From Bdellovibrio sp. ZAP7 (GTDB lineage Bacteria; Bdellovibrionota; Bdellovibrionia; Bdellovibrionales; Bdellovibrionaceae): DNA of 64,000 nucleotides. Of this stretch, positions 48,113 to 57,395 are shown in pieces. The notes beneath the pieces were generated by a model. The model searched no databases. It was not told the origin of the DNA and saw only the letters and a program-made list of their open reading frames with translations. The number at the start of each line of letters is the position of its first letter. Position 1 is the stretch's first letter. The position numbers and the translations under genes were made by a program. The stretch lies in NCBI RefSeq assembly GCF_006874645.1, contig NZ_CP030082.1, positions 2,976,001-3,040,000 of the forward strand, written 5' to 3'.

Positions 48113-49734
48113 TGCTGAAGAGACTTGCCACCCTTCTTTTACCAATGCTTCTTATCTGCGGAGTGACCGCCAAGGCCGAGCCATATCGTCGCCTGGTGAA
48201 CTTTGAGTGGGAGCAAATTGAAGGTGCAAAATCTTATGACATCGAATTGACCCAGGTGAAAAAAGAAGGCGAAACCGGCAAGCCTAAAACCTTTAGCTTC
48301 AAAACTGCAGATTCCATCTGGAATGGTCGCCTGACGCCAGGTAAATACATGATGAAATTGCGTGCGCGCGATTATCGTGGAGTTCCGGGTGACTGGTCTG
48401 CCCCAAGTGAATTCAACGTGGGCTTGGATAACGTCAACATGAAGTCCCCTGCTCCGAAATCATCTGTCGCTTCAAACGACGAAGAAAAAACAGATGTGGA
48501 ATTCAAATGGGATCCCGTGGGTGGCGCCGATCAATACGCGTTCGAACTGACGTCCGATGATGGAAAAACAAAAATTTCTGAAATCGTGAAGGAAGCGAAG
48601 TTTAAAACTTCAGTTCCGGTTGCGAGTTCTTACACTTGGAAAGTCACAGCGCAAAGCTCCGAAGGCATTGCAAGTGATGCAACTTCCACAGCGCAGTTTA
48701 CGGTGATGGGTAAAGCCCTGGCCGCCCCTGCGATTGTAAAACCAGAATCCATGTTCGTACGCGAAATCAAATGGACTCGCCCGGACTATATCAAAGATTA
48801 CGAAGTGATCGTGGCGCGCGCGAATCCTACGACCAAAAAATGGGAAAAAGTTAAAACGTATGAAAACTATACGGAAGACTCTTTGCCATTTGATTCCTCT
48901 TGGGAAGGTGGAAAATACCAGATCATCTTGAAAGCCAAGTCAGATCTGCGCCCGGCTTCCCCATCCAGTAAAATTATTTTTGACGTTCGCGAAGGCGATC
49001 GTTCGGCCGCCGCGGAATACACCGCTTTGGTTCGTCGCTCGATTGAAAAAACCAATGGCTGGTATGGTATCGCAAGTTACCTAGTCACCGACATGAAGTT
49101 CTCGGGTTCAAACCCAGAAAAGAATTCTCAGGTCGCCTATGATGCCTTCGGTGGTACGGGCCGCGTGGGTGTTGGTTGGAATGGTCGCAAGTCTCCTTGG
49201 GGATTTTTGGCCATCATCGACATGAGCGGCTTCACAATCGGTGGACAAGTTCGTACCTTTGCAGCAGCAGAGGTGAACGCCGTTTATAAGCAACCCGTTG
49301 GTGATCGTGCAGAACTTCGCTATCAAGTGGGAGCTTTTTATAAAGAACTTCCAGAAACAATTGGTGATCCATTTACCGGCACTTCAGAAAATCAAACTAT
49401 CAGCTCCGTGGGTCCGCATGGTGGCGTGGAGTATTGGTATTCGCTGACCCCGAAATGGGGCATTCAACTGAATGCCCACCTTTATGCATCGGTGATGAAA
49501 GTATCGACGCCCAACGGCCAGGACATTTCACCAACGATGTCGACTCAATTTGGAATTTTAGGCAGCTATAGATTTAGTGAGCGATTCACAGGACTGATGG
49601 GTTATGCACGCCGCGAAGACCGTATGTCCTATAAAGCCATCCCTTCGACGACGAACTTTGCGTTGGATGGCGATGTCAATGAATCTGTAGTTGTCGGCAA
49701 TTATCTTAACTTCTTCGCGGAATGGAGTTTCTAA
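48112..49734 (+). CDS. Exported FN3-repeat protein with C-terminal outer-membrane barrel
   Basis: This 540-residue protein has a signal peptide (LATLLLPMLLICGVTAKAEP). Residues 25-310 form three FN3-like repeats similar to those of the preceding FecR protein (FEWEQIEGAKSYDIELTQ, FKWDPVGGADQYAFELT). From about 310 the sequence changes to alternating aromatic strands with Gly, ending in NFFAEWSF, the C-terminal Phe signature of an outer-membrane barrel. It probably links barrel and periplasmic stalk. The start codon overlaps the upstream stop, and its stop overlaps the cyclase start (TAATG). Confidence 0.78.
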   Translation: MLKRLATLLLPMLLICGVTAKAEPYRRLVNFEWEQIEGAKSYDIELTQVKKEGETGKPKTFSFKTADSIWNGRLTPGKYMMKLRARDYRGVPGDWSAPSEFNVGLDNVNMKSPAPKSSVASNDEEKTDVEFKWDPVGGADQYAFELTSDDGKTKISEIVKEAKFKTSVPVASSYTWKVTAQSSEGIASDATSTAQFTVMGKALAAPAIVKPESMFVREIKWTRPDYIKDYEVIVARANPTTKKWEKVKTYENYTEDSLPFDSSWEGGKYQIILKAKSDLRPASPSSKIIFDVREGDRSAAAEYTALVRRSIEKTNGWYGIASYLVTDMKFSGSNPEKNSQVAYDAFGGTGRVGVGWNGRKSPWGFLAIIDMSGFTIGGQVRTFAAAEVNAVYKQPVGDRAELRYQVGAFYKELPETIGDPFTGTSENQTISSVGPHGGVEYWYSLTPKWGIQLNAHLYASVMKVSTPNGQDISPTMSTQFGILGSYRFSERFTGLMGYARREDRMSYKAIPSTTNFALDGDVNESVVVGNYLNFFAEWSF

Positions 49735-51545
49735 TGAGAATACCCATCTCAACCAAACTCATCACAGTGACGATCCTGATTCTGGTGGCCTCCACCGGCG
49801 CGATCACACTGATTTCATCAAACTACTTCGAGAAAAAAGCCTCGGAGCAAGTCGATATCGCCAATCTGGAGTCTGCTTCGGCAAAAGCCAAGGAAGTTGA
49901 TAACATCATCGCATCGTTGATTGATAAAACACGTACGAATGGTTCCCTGCTGATGAAGGGTGCAGCAGCAGCGGAAGATTTGGATTTCAACTTTACTAAA
50001 GACAAGAACTTTGTGGCTTTGGAAGTATTGAAACTGAATGGCTCCTCTGTGGAGTCCGTGGCTCGTAAAGTAAAAGAAGATGTTCTGAAGCCTTACCTAT
50101 TGGGTGAATCTTATTTCGTCAACTTGCGTGCTTGGCAACAGTTCCCGGTGCGCAACTTGGCTGAAGGTAGCATCGAAATCAAGAATGCGTCTTATCCAAA
50201 AGCTCCCGCGATGATCACGATCGGTATCCCGTTGGTGAAAGATGCTCAAGGGAAAATCACTCACGTGGTTTTGGCTGACGTGATGATGGCTCCCCTGCAA
50301 AAACCTTTCACGGATCTTTCCGAGCGCACTCAATATCTGATTGATGGCCAAGGTGAGGTTCTTGCCCATAAAGACGAACAAAAAGCGATCTCTCGTTTAA
50401 GCTTGAAAGCCTACCCGTTCGTTACAAAAGCGATGAACACCAAGTCTCCGCAATATCAAACGAAATTCGTAGACCCGGAAACACAGTCTAACTTCTTTGG
50501 TGCGTCTGTTAAAACTTCCTATGGGCCGATGGTAATTTCGCAAACATCTGAGGCTGCCATCCTGGAGGTATCGAACGAAGTTAAACGCCGAGCGATATTT
50601 GTGGCTGGTTCTGCAATCTCGCTGGCGATCTTCTTTATCTTCTTGTTCTCTATGACCCTAACCTCCCCGATTGAAAAATTGGCGGGTTTGATCAACATGG
50701 TTTCCAGAGGTAATTTCGATGTAAAAGCCCGTGAACATGTGAAATCCCACGACGAAGTGGGCGACCTGGCTTCCGCGTTCGACCACATGACCGAGGGTCT
50801 GAAAGAGCGCGATAAAGTTAAAAGCTTATTCTCTAAGTTCCACGGCTCGGCGGTGACTGAGGACTTGATCGGTAAAGACATCGGAGTCGGCGGTCAAAGT
50901 AAAAACGTGGTGGTCTTCTTCTCGGATATCCGTGGTTTCACGGCGTTCTCTGAAAAACGTTCTCCTGAAGAAGTCGTAGAAATGCTGAATGAATACTTTG
51001 GCGTGATGGTGGGAATCATCAATGCCCACGGTGGTGTCGTCGATAAGTTTATCGGGGATGCGATAATGGCGGTTTGGGGTGCTCCTAAAACGGGTCCAAA
51101 AGATGCATTCAATGCAGTTCGTGCCTGCTTGGAAATGCGCCGAGGCTTGGACAAATTAAATGAAACCCGCATTGCCCGAGGCCAGCCTCCGATCAATATC
51201 GGTATGGGCTTGCATGCAGGTCCTGCGATCTCGGGAACCATCGGTTCTGACGAGCGTATGGAGTACACAGTTATCGGCAATACGGTGAATACGGCTTCTC
51301 GTATCGAAGCTTCCACGAAAGCCTTTGGTGCTGACCTTCTGGTCACTGATTCGGTTATCGATCAAGTGGGTGATGCCTTTAAAACCGAGCTTGCGGGTGC
51401 TGCCGAAGTCAAAGGCCGCTCTGAGGCGATCAAGATGTATAAGGTCCGTGCCTACAAAGCTGGAGACAAATACGTCGAAGTCAAAACCCCGTATTCCGAT
51501 TACGAAGCGGAATCAGCTGATAAAGTGAAAATCAAAGCTTCTTAA
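49734..51545 (+). CDS. Membrane-bound class III adenylate/guanylate cyclase with CACHE-like sensor and HAMP
   Basis: The product has 603 residues from ATG 49734. A transmembrane helix at about 8-29, an extracytoplasmic CACHE-like sensor (about 35-280), a second helix (about 287-307), HAMP (about 308-360) and a class III cyclase domain (about 390-560) follow in order. Catalytic signs are the two metal Asp in FFSDIRGFTAF and IGDAIMAVWG, Lys in VDKFIGD, and Asn/Arg in NTVNTASRIE. The base-selecting position is Thr in EYTVIG, so cAMP is likely but cGMP is not excluded. It is coupled to the FecR and barrel genes, suggesting an envelope-to-cytoplasm signal. Confidence 0.93.
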   Translation: MRIPISTKLITVTILILVASTGAITLISSNYFEKKASEQVDIANLESASAKAKEVDNIIASLIDKTRTNGSLLMKGAAAAEDLDFNFTKDKNFVALEVLKLNGSSVESVARKVKEDVLKPYLLGESYFVNLRAWQQFPVRNLAEGSIEIKNASYPKAPAMITIGIPLVKDAQGKITHVVLADVMMAPLQKPFTDLSERTQYLIDGQGEVLAHKDEQKAISRLSLKAYPFVTKAMNTKSPQYQTKFVDPETQSNFFGASVKTSYGPMVISQTSEAAILEVSNEVKRRAIFVAGSAISLAIFFIFLFSMTLTSPIEKLAGLINMVSRGNFDVKAREHVKSHDEVGDLASAFDHMTEGLKERDKVKSLFSKFHGSAVTEDLIGKDIGVGGQSKNVVVFFSDIRGFTAFSEKRSPEEVVEMLNEYFGVMVGIINAHGGVVDKFIGDAIMAVWGAPKTGPKDAFNAVRACLEMRRGLDKLNETRIARGQPPINIGMGLHAGPAISGTIGSDERMEYTVIGNTVNTASRIEASTKAFGADLLVTDSVIDQVGDAFKTELAGAAEVKGRSEAIKMYKVRAYKAGDKYVEVKTPYSDYEAESADKVKIKAS

Positions 51546-51565
51546 TTGTGACTTAATTCAAAAAT

Positions 51566-51600
51566 AAAAACGGCGACCTCAGAGTCGCCGTTTTTATTTT
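51566..51600. terminator. Bidirectional terminator after the cyclase operon
   Basis: AAAAACGGCGAC (51566-51577) pairs with GTCGCCGTTTTT (51584-51595), loop CTCAGA, flanked by A and T runs. Confidence 0.95.
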
Positions 51601-51791
51601 TAAAGCTGCTTTAGGATTTCTTCCACAGTCTCTTTCACTTCAACCTTGTCATGCACATCAAGGCTGAAGCGAATCAGAGTGTAAGACTCTTTTACGCCGC
51701 CTTCGTTTCGCTCATGTTGTGACATCCAGTGGATGTGATCAGCGTTGATATACAAAACCTCATGGGCCTTAGTCACTTTAACGAACTTCAT
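51600..51791 (-). CDS. Small FlbD-like protein
   Basis: This 63-residue protein has GGGGGAAG just before the ATG. Its pattern (VLYINADHIHWM ... LIRFSLD ... KVEVKETVEEILKQL) has the strand-Asn-Ile, then strand, then VKETVEEIL helix order of the FlbD family of small flagellar-associated proteins. No flagellar genes are near, so it may instead be a general small regulatory domain. Homology is suggestive only. Confidence 0.6.
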   Translation of the reverse strand: MKFVKVTKAHEVLYINADHIHWMSQHERNEGGVKESYTLIRFSLDVHDKVEVKETVEEILKQL

Positions 51792-51865
51792 ACTTCCCCC
51801 AAGTCATTTAATAAACTATGGGATAAGCGTAGCATCCCGCCCCACACTCCCGCAACATGACACAG

Positions 51866-51901
51866 AAAGAAAAAAGGCTGCATCCTTACGAATGCAGCCT
51901 T
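51866..51901 (-). terminator. Rho-independent terminator of pstS
   Basis: AAGGCTGCAT (51874-51883) pairs with ATGCAGCCTT (51892-51901). On the minus strand a T-rich run follows the stem beyond the pstS stop. Confidence 0.88.
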
Positions 51902-51928
51902 GGAGGGTCTGAATCTTTAAAACGACTC

Positions 51929-52921
51929 TTACAGAGTTGTCTCAAGTTTCAAGATTTGTTCAATCGTCAAACCAACTTTAGCTTCGCCGCCGAAAACAGT
52001 TCCTGTTTTCTTTTTCGTCAAATGCTCTTTCGCTGTTTTATAAGCATTTGCTGGAAGAGGGATGTACTGAACTTGCTTCGCCATTTCAGCAGCTTTGTCC
52101 AAATAGAATTCCACGTATTGTTTCACTTCTGGTTTTTTCATCGCTTCTTGAGAAACGTAGATAAAGATAGGACGAGATAGTGGATTGTATTGGCCAGAGA
52201 TCACAGTTTTTTCATCTGGAAGAACCGCTTTGTTTTTCATTGGAGATTTAGGACCGCCAACAACGCCCAACAATTTCAATTTGTCTTTATTAGTTACGTA
52301 GTATGAATACGGAAGGTAACCCAAGCCACCTTTGTTACCGCTAACACCCGTTACACGCGTGTTGTGATCAACAGACGCTGTGTAGTCACCGCGAGAAGAT
52401 TTGGCTTTTTCCATGATCGCTTCAGTGAAGTAGTCAAAAGTACCGTTGTCAGTAGAAGCCCCGAAAAGAGTCAATTTTTCGTCAGGCCATTTTGCATTTA
52501 CTTGTTTCCAAGTCATGATTTTGCCTTGAGCTGCGGGTTCCCACATTTTTTTCAATTCTTCAGTCGTGATTTCGCTCACCCAGTTGTTTTTCGGATTTAC
52601 CACGATGGCGATCGCGTCGAAAGCGATTGGCAATTCAAAGTAAGTCACTTTAGCAGCACGGCACGCCGCCATTTCTTCTTTCGTGATAGGGCGAGATGCA
52701 TTTTGAATATCTGTTTCAGCACGGCAGAACTTTTTGAAACCGCCACCAGTACCAGACACGCCTACAGTCACTTTCGTCGCACCTTTAGAAACAGTTTGGA
52801 ATTCTTCAGATACAGCTTCAGTGATTGGAAATACTGTGCTGGAACCGTCAATTTTAACTAGGCTTTCCGCTTTTGCGGCAAATGCGCTTAGAACCAAAGC
52901 GCTCATGATCAAGAACTTCAT
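51929..52921 (-). CDS. pstS: Phosphate ABC transporter substrate-binding protein PstS
   Basis: This 330-residue protein has GGAGG before the ATG and a signal peptide ([16 protein letters not shown]). Family signs are [48 protein letters not shown] and [11 protein letters not shown], all lining the phosphate site. It captures phosphate in the periplasm for PstCAB. The permease and ATPase genes are not adjacent. A Pho box lies upstream, consistent with PhoB control under phosphate limitation. The following terminator suggests a single-gene unit. Confidence 0.96.
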   Translation of the reverse strand: MKFLIMSALVLSAFAAKAESLVKIDGSSTVFPITEAVSEEFQTVSKGATKVTVGVSGTGGGFKKFCRAETDIQNASRPITKEEMAACRAAKVTYFELPIAFDAIAIVVNPKNNWVSEITTEELKKMWEPAAQGKIMTWKQVNAKWPDEKLTLFGASTDNGTFDYFTEAIMEKAKSSRGDYTASVDHNTRVTGVSGNKGGLGYLPYSYYVTNKDKLKLLGVVGGPKSPMKNKAVLPDEKTVISGQYNPLSRPIFIYVSQEAMKKPEVKQYVEFYLDKAAEMAKQVQYIPLPANAYKTAKEHLTKKKTGTVFGGEAKVGLTIEQILKLETTL

Positions 52922-52987
52922 TATTATCCTCCGATAAATGGATATCAGAAAATTAACAAAGTCCCTGGCGAAGAGGTATCTCCCCAG

Positions 52988-53016
52988 GGTTAAGATTGTG
53001 TTAGGTAATCGTTAAG
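52988..53016 (-). promoter_or_regulatory. Pho box (three direct repeats) upstream of pstS
   Basis: Read on the minus strand, the 7-bp units CTTAACG, CCTAACA and CTTAACC are each separated by 4 bp (ATTA, CAAT), so the period is 11 bp, the geometry of a PhoB box. The box ends 67 bp from the pstS start. The rest of the 154-bp gap has no other obvious feature. Confidence 0.7.
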
Positions 53017-53075
53017 AAGTAGTGCGCCGTCAGCGACGACGCAGCAACGCAGAGAAAAACAGGGCTGGCAGTACA

Positions 53076-54341
53076 CTACAAGCGGACGCTCAAGCCGTCT
53101 TTTAAAGCCTGCTTTTGCGCACGAAGCGCCGGGATAAGACCGATCAGAATGCCAGCTGCAACGGCTGCAAAGATATAGATAAGTTCAGAACTTGTGATGG
53201 CTGCTCCATCTAAATACAAACCAAATTCATTCTCTAGCCATGGCTTCAAAGCCGTAGCGAGGACGAAGGACAAAATAGTCCCTGAGACCACTCCGACAAC
53301 TGTCAAAAGAGCGGATTCAAAAACCAAAAGACCCAGAATTTGTTGCGATCCAGCTCCCACGGCACGTAAGATCGCCATTTCGCGGCGGCGCTCGTTCAAT
53401 GTCGTCGTCAGAGCAATCAACATCCCCATAAAGCCCACGGCCAAAACCATCCAAGAAATAATACGCAGAACATTTTCCACATAGGAAAGTCCCTGCCACA
53501 ATTCACTCAAAGTCGCCCCCGGAATGATTGCAAGCAATGGCTCTGCTTTAAATTCATTGATTTCACGTTGCAGCTTCAAAGTTTCGATGCGGGATTTAGC
53601 CCCCACGAAAAACGCTGTGATACTGTGAACTTTGATGTTTTCTTTTTTAATCTCAGCGGCTGGCGTTTCTTTCGCAGCTGATGGAACAGCGCCGTCTTGC
53701 CAGTCCATATGAAGAGCTTCCATTCCTTCTAAACTGACATAAACAGAACGATCCAGCGGAGTACCCGTGCTATTCAAAATACCTGCGACTTTAAAGGGAC
53801 GACGGTCGTGTTTAACCACGCCCTCGCCTTTGGTGACTCCGTGAGCAATAACTACGCTGTCACCCAGTTTATAACCAAGCTTATGCGCAACCTCAGCCCC
53901 AATCACCACATCCCAAAGATCCTGAAGCTCGTGTCCAGAATGCAAAGATACCTGCTGATCACCACGATAATGATAATGCTTAAAGAAATCCGCCGTCGTG
54001 CCCACCACACGAAAACCACGGTGGCTATCCCCTAGCGAATATGGAATCGTCCATTCAACGGCCGGATGCTTTTGAATTTCTTGATAGGATTCATACGAAA
54101 CATTGTGAGTCGCATTTCCCATATTGAAAACCGTGTACAGAATCAACTGCAACGGACCACTGCGAGCGCCCACAATCAAATCAGTTTTAGAAATAGTTTG
54201 AGTGAAACCTTCTTGAGCGGCTCTTTGTGCGCGCTCCACTGACAAAAGCAAACCTACGCTGAGGGCGATAGAGATCACAGTCAAAGTCGTCGCCAGGGCG
54301 CGGTTCTTAAGAGATTTAATAGCCAGGTTCAAGAAGATCAT
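53076..54341 (-). CDS. FtsX/MacB-type ABC transporter permease (Zrg-like system)
   Basis: The product has 421 residues with four membrane helices in the MacB/FtsX order: one N-terminal helix (ALATTLTVISIALSVGLLLS), a large extracytoplasmic domain (about 40-285), and three C-terminal helices including ERRREMAILRAVGAGSQQIL between them, the hallmark loop of the family. The N-terminus reads NLAIKSLKNRALA. It overlaps the ATPase gene by 4 nt (54338-54341). Such proteins work as mechanotransducers or lipoprotein-type exporters rather than classic importers. Its partners point to a metal-related role. Confidence 0.88.
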   Translation of the reverse strand: MIFLNLAIKSLKNRALATTLTVISIALSVGLLLSVERAQRAAQEGFTQTISKTDLIVGARSGPLQLILYTVFNMGNATHNVSYESYQEIQKHPAVEWTIPYSLGDSHRGFRVVGTTADFFKHYHYRGDQQVSLHSGHELQDLWDVVIGAEVAHKLGYKLGDSVVIAHGVTKGEGVVKHDRRPFKVAGILNSTGTPLDRSVYVSLEGMEALHMDWQDGAVPSAAKETPAAEIKKENIKVHSITAFFVGAKSRIETLKLQREINEFKAEPLLAIIPGATLSELWQGLSYVENVLRIISWMVLAVGFMGMLIALTTTLNERRREMAILRAVGAGSQQILGLLVFESALLTVVGVVSGTILSFVLATALKPWLENEFGLYLDGAAITSSELIYIFAAVAAGILIGLIPALRAQKQALKDGLSVRL

Positions 54342-55033
54342 CGTGCTGTCCCGTTAATTGATTCAAGCGACAGCGAACGCGTAAAGAGGCTTTCAATGCC
54401 TCGATCGTGAGAAACAAAGACCACTGTCGTTCCATAAAGCTCAGACAAGTCGAAAAGCAGCTTCAAAAACTTCTCGCGATGATCGGCATCTAGTGCCGAT
54501 GTCGGCTCATCAGCCAGCAACAAGTCAGGTTTCCCCAACAGAGCACGGGCGACGGCAACACGCTGCTGCTGTCCTACGCTTAACTCAGTCACTTTTTTAT
54601 CCAACAAATCACCAATACCCAAGTTACCGCACAAAGCACGGATCACCATATCCGTATCTACGCTACCAAGGCGCGATTTACGAACGGGACTTAGATGCAA
54701 AGGCAATTCGATGTTTTCAATAACTGAAAGATACGGAATCAAATTGAAACTTTGAAAAACATAACCCATGTGTTCAGCGCGAAAAGCATCGCGTTCTGCA
54801 GAACTCATAGTGGTAAGATCACGACCCAAAATCTTGATACTGCCTTTCGTAGGAACCAAAACTCCCGAAAGACATTCCAATAAAGTTGTTTTTCCCGTCC
54901 CACTGGGACCATACAAAAAGAGTTCTTCGCCTTTTTGCACCGTGAACTCGGGCACCACTAACGTCGGCTTATTATAGCCAGGATAAGTGTACTCAAGGTT
55001 ACGAATTTCAATCAAAGCTTCACTAGAGCTCAA
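54338..55033 (-). CDS. ABC transporter ATP-binding protein (LolD/MacB type, Zrg-like)
   Basis: The product has 231 residues with Walker A GPSGTGKTTLLECLSG, Q-loop YVFQSFNLIPYL, signature LSVGQQQRVAVARALL (Val for the usual Gly at the third position), Walker B LLLADEPTSALD and the switch His in VFVSHD. It is cytosolic and pairs with the FtsX-type permease. It overlaps the permease by 4 nt and the DUF2796 gene by 11 nt, so the three are tightly co-translated. Confidence 0.92.
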   Translation of the reverse strand: MSSSEALIEIRNLEYTYPGYNKPTLVVPEFTVQKGEELFLYGPSGTGKTTLLECLSGVLVPTKGSIKILGRDLTTMSSAERDAFRAEHMGYVFQSFNLIPYLSVIENIELPLHLSPVRKSRLGSVDTDMVIRALCGNLGIGDLLDKKVTELSVGQQQRVAVARALLGKPDLLLADEPTSALDADHREKFLKLLFDLSELYGTTVVFVSHDRGIESLFTRSLSLESINGTAR

Positions 55034-55502
55034 CCTGTTCTCCGCTCTTCTTAATTTCCTGGGACTTTTGTGTTTCCCCAGTAATCACTGTGACCTTCAC
55101 AGTCTTCACACGAGTAAACACTTTTTGGACCCCAAAAGTCACCGCTGTACCAGTCGGTGCTGTTTCACAAGTCACATTAAAAATGGCGTTCACATCCGCA
55201 TGTTTGTCCTTTTGGACAACTTCGTTGTAATCCATTTTTACTTCACACTTGTTTTCCGCTGCAAACTGAAACAAGTCATTCACTTTATCATTAAATTTCT
55301 TAAGACCTGCCTCTTTATTGGCCTTGTCTTTGGCAGACTTCGCTTCGTATTCAAAACCATAAATACTTGATGCAGGAGCATGGAACTCAATTTTGCCATT
55401 TTTTCCATCAAAAGCGACATCGACCGTCGCCACACCGTGGGCGTGAGCCCCTTGCTCGCGTGCGGCCAAGGCCAACACTGAAAACAAAAGCACCTTGAAC
55501 AT
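55023..55502 (-). CDS. DUF2796 (ZrgA-family) periplasmic protein
   Basis: This 159-residue protein has a signal peptide and a mature start AHGVATVDVAFDGKNGKIEF followed by FHAPASSIYGFEYEAK, the DUF2796 signature. Two Cys (NKCEVK and VTCETA) may bind. Known: in Vibrio a DUF2796 protein (ZrgA) belongs to a zinc-regulated system with an FtsX-type ABC transporter. Here the same partners are present, so a role in zinc handling is likely by analogy. The N-terminus is His-poor compared with typical ZrgA, so metal binding is not certain. Confidence 0.85.
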   Translation of the reverse strand: MFKVLLFSVLALAAREQGAHAHGVATVDVAFDGKNGKIEFHAPASSIYGFEYEAKSAKDKANKEAGLKKFNDKVNDLFQFAAENKCEVKMDYNEVVQKDKHADVNAIFNVTCETAPTGTAVTFGVQKVFTRVKTVKVTVITGETQKSQEIKKSGEQVEL

Positions 55503-55535
55503 AAAACCCCCTTATGTGGTGAGTCTGGAAGGAGC

Positions 55536-55982
55536 CTATTTATAAGGCTCTACCGCCTCACCGGTAATTTCGAAGGATGCGTCACCGTACATTGATTTCT
55601 TGGTTACGAGTTTAAAAGTGCCATACACCCAGATTGGGCCTTGCATTGCTGGCACACCCTTTTTCATTTTAACATAGACCATTTGATTCGGCGGCGGAGC
55701 GGGTACGTGAATGCACGCCTGAGAACTTGGCACCAACAGAAATTCCACGACCTGGCGCTGCTCGTCTTCCAGTGGTACCATGAAGCCTGGAATTCTGACC
55801 GGTTTTTCATTCAAGGCATCTAGCTCCGGAGTACCTTTCCCAGTAATATAATCCATCTCTCCCAAAAGGCGCCAATCGACGGTCGCACCTCCGAGGTCAG
55901 GGCCCTCTTTCAATCGCTGATAAGTAGCGACTGTGGCGATGACAGCTAGAATTAAAATACCGGGTACAAGCCAATTCCTCAT
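55536..55982 (-). CDS. DUF3299-family exported protein (Zrg-like operon)
   Basis: The product has 148 residues with an N-terminal membrane anchor (WLVPGILILAVIATVATYQ). The DUF3299 landmarks are VDWRLLGEMDY, VRIPGFMVPLEDE and FLLVPSSQACIHVPAPPPNQ, the latter with the conserved ACIH-type Cys/His that could coordinate a metal. It is the first gene of the four-gene operon DUF3299 - DUF2796 - ATPase - permease, 33 bp upstream of DUF2796. It is divergent from hisS. Confidence 0.88.
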   Translation of the reverse strand: MRNWLVPGILILAVIATVATYQRLKEGPDLGGATVDWRLLGEMDYITGKGTPELDALNEKPVRIPGFMVPLEDEQRQVVEFLLVPSSQACIHVPAPPPNQMVYVKMKKGVPAMQGPIWVYGTFKLVTKKSMYGDASFEITGEAVEPYK

Positions 55983-56024
55983 AGATCTAATTTAAGACCT
56001 CTGCCCTCTTAAATGCAATAGCTT

Positions 56025-56052
56025 TGCTTGACTCCAGCATCTCTGCTATAAC
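56025..56052 (+). promoter_or_regulatory. Candidate hisS promoter
   Basis: TTGCTT (56025-56030), a 16-bp spacer and TATAAC (56047-56052) lie 29 bp before the hisS start. Confidence 0.4.
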
Positions 56053-56081
56053 CAAAAACCTGATACCAAGAGGTACTAATT

Positions 56082-57332
56082 ATGAGCGGAAAAATTCAAA
56101 GAGTTCGTGGTACGCGTGATCTTCTTCCCGAGGAAAGCAGAGTCTTTCGATTTGTCGAAGAATCAGCCTATGAAAAAGCAAATCTTTACGGTTATGGCGA
56201 AATAGAAACGCCCATTTTTGAATTTTCTGACGTATTTCATCGCACTTTAGGCGAAACTTCCGACGTTGTAAGCAAAGAGACTTATGATTTTACAGATCGC
56301 GGCGGAGAAAGCCTCACTTTAAGACCCGAAGGGACTGCGGGCGTGGCTCGCGCTTTTATTTCAGAAGGCATGAGCCAAAATCTTCCTTTAAAATTCTATT
56401 ATTCTGGCCCCATGTTTCGTTATGAGAGACCACAAAAAGGTCGTTATCGCCAATTCTTCCAATTAGGCGCAGAGTGTCTAGGTTATGACACTCCTCATGC
56501 AGATGTAGAGTGCATCGCCTTTGCCTGGGACCTCCTGAAAAGCATCGGCATTTCCGAAGAATGCACTCTGGAATTGAACACACTAGGTGACGCTGAAAGT
56601 CGTGCTGCCTACCGTGAAGCCCTGGTGCAATACTTTACAGCTCATCATGAACAATTGTCTGCAGACAGTAAAACTCGTTTAGCAAAAAACCCCCTGCGTA
56701 TTTTGGACTCCAAAGACGAAGGAGACAAAAAGTTGAGCGAGAATGCGCCAAAATTCCAACAGTACTTAAACGAAGCTTCACAAAAGTTTTTCGCTTCTGT
56801 GATTTCAGGAATTGAAAAACTGGGCATCCCTTACAAGGTGAATCCATTCATCGTGCGTGGCCTTGATTACTACTGCCACACCGTTTTTGAATTCACGACA
56901 GATAAGCTAGGGGCACAAGGCACAGTTTTGGCCGGTGGACGTTATGATGGCTTGGTTGAAACCATGGGCGGACCTCGCACTCCGGGAGTGGGTTGGGCCG
57001 CAGGGATTGACCGCTTGGCTGATCTGACTCCGAAAGAATTAGCTCTTAAGAAAGAAGTTTTGGTCGCAGTTATCGGCGCCGATGATCAAGGTGAAGACGA
57101 AAGCGTCAAACTGGCTCACGAGATCCGCACTCGCGGTATTAAAGCTGAAAATTTCTTGTCCGGCAAAATGGGTAAGAAAATGCAAAAGGCCAATAACAAA
57201 GGTGCACATTATGCGCTGATCTTAGGTGGCAACGAAGTCACCAGCAAAACTGTCACAGTTAAGAATTTTGTGACGGGAGAGCAAAGTACGATCCCTAGAT
57301 CTGAAATTGCCACTTTCGATTTTAAAATCTAA
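56082..57332 (+). CDS. hisS: Histidyl-tRNA synthetase
   Basis: The product has 416 residues, the typical size for bacterial HisRS. It charges tRNA-His. Signs are [11 protein letters not shown] at the N-terminus, class II motif 2 [20 protein letters not shown], the histidine-specific [12 protein letters not shown] and [15 protein letters not shown], and the motif 3 [11 protein letters not shown], followed by the C-terminal anticodon-binding domain. It is a single-gene unit with its own promoter and terminator. Confidence 0.96.
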   Translation: MSGKIQRVRGTRDLLPEESRVFRFVEESAYEKANLYGYGEIETPIFEFSDVFHRTLGETSDVVSKETYDFTDRGGESLTLRPEGTAGVARAFISEGMSQNLPLKFYYSGPMFRYERPQKGRYRQFFQLGAECLGYDTPHADVECIAFAWDLLKSIGISEECTLELNTLGDAESRAAYREALVQYFTAHHEQLSADSKTRLAKNPLRILDSKDEGDKKLSENAPKFQQYLNEASQKFFASVISGIEKLGIPYKVNPFIVRGLDYYCHTVFEFTTDKLGAQGTVLAGGRYDGLVETMGGPRTPGVGWAAGIDRLADLTPKELALKKEVLVAVIGADDQGEDESVKLAHEIRTRGIKAENFLSGKMGKKMQKANNKGAHYALILGGNEVTSKTVTVKNFVTGEQSTIPRSEIATFDFKI

Positions 57333-57336
57333 AAAT

Positions 57337-57369
57337 AAAAAAGGACAGGCTTAAAAACCTGTCCTTTTT
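57337..57369 (+). terminator. Rho-independent terminator of hisS
   Basis: AAAAAAGGACAGG (57337-57349) pairs with CCTGTCCTTTTT (57358-57369). It can also serve the convergent lipoprotein gene. Confidence 0.93.
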
Positions 57370-57395
57370 AGTTTCTGAATACCCGTCGCTATCGC

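Noticed and set aside
56028-56052. TTGACT with TATAAC before hisS
   Set aside because: The spacer is 13 bp, too short; the offset TTGCTT with 16 bp was kept as the candidate.
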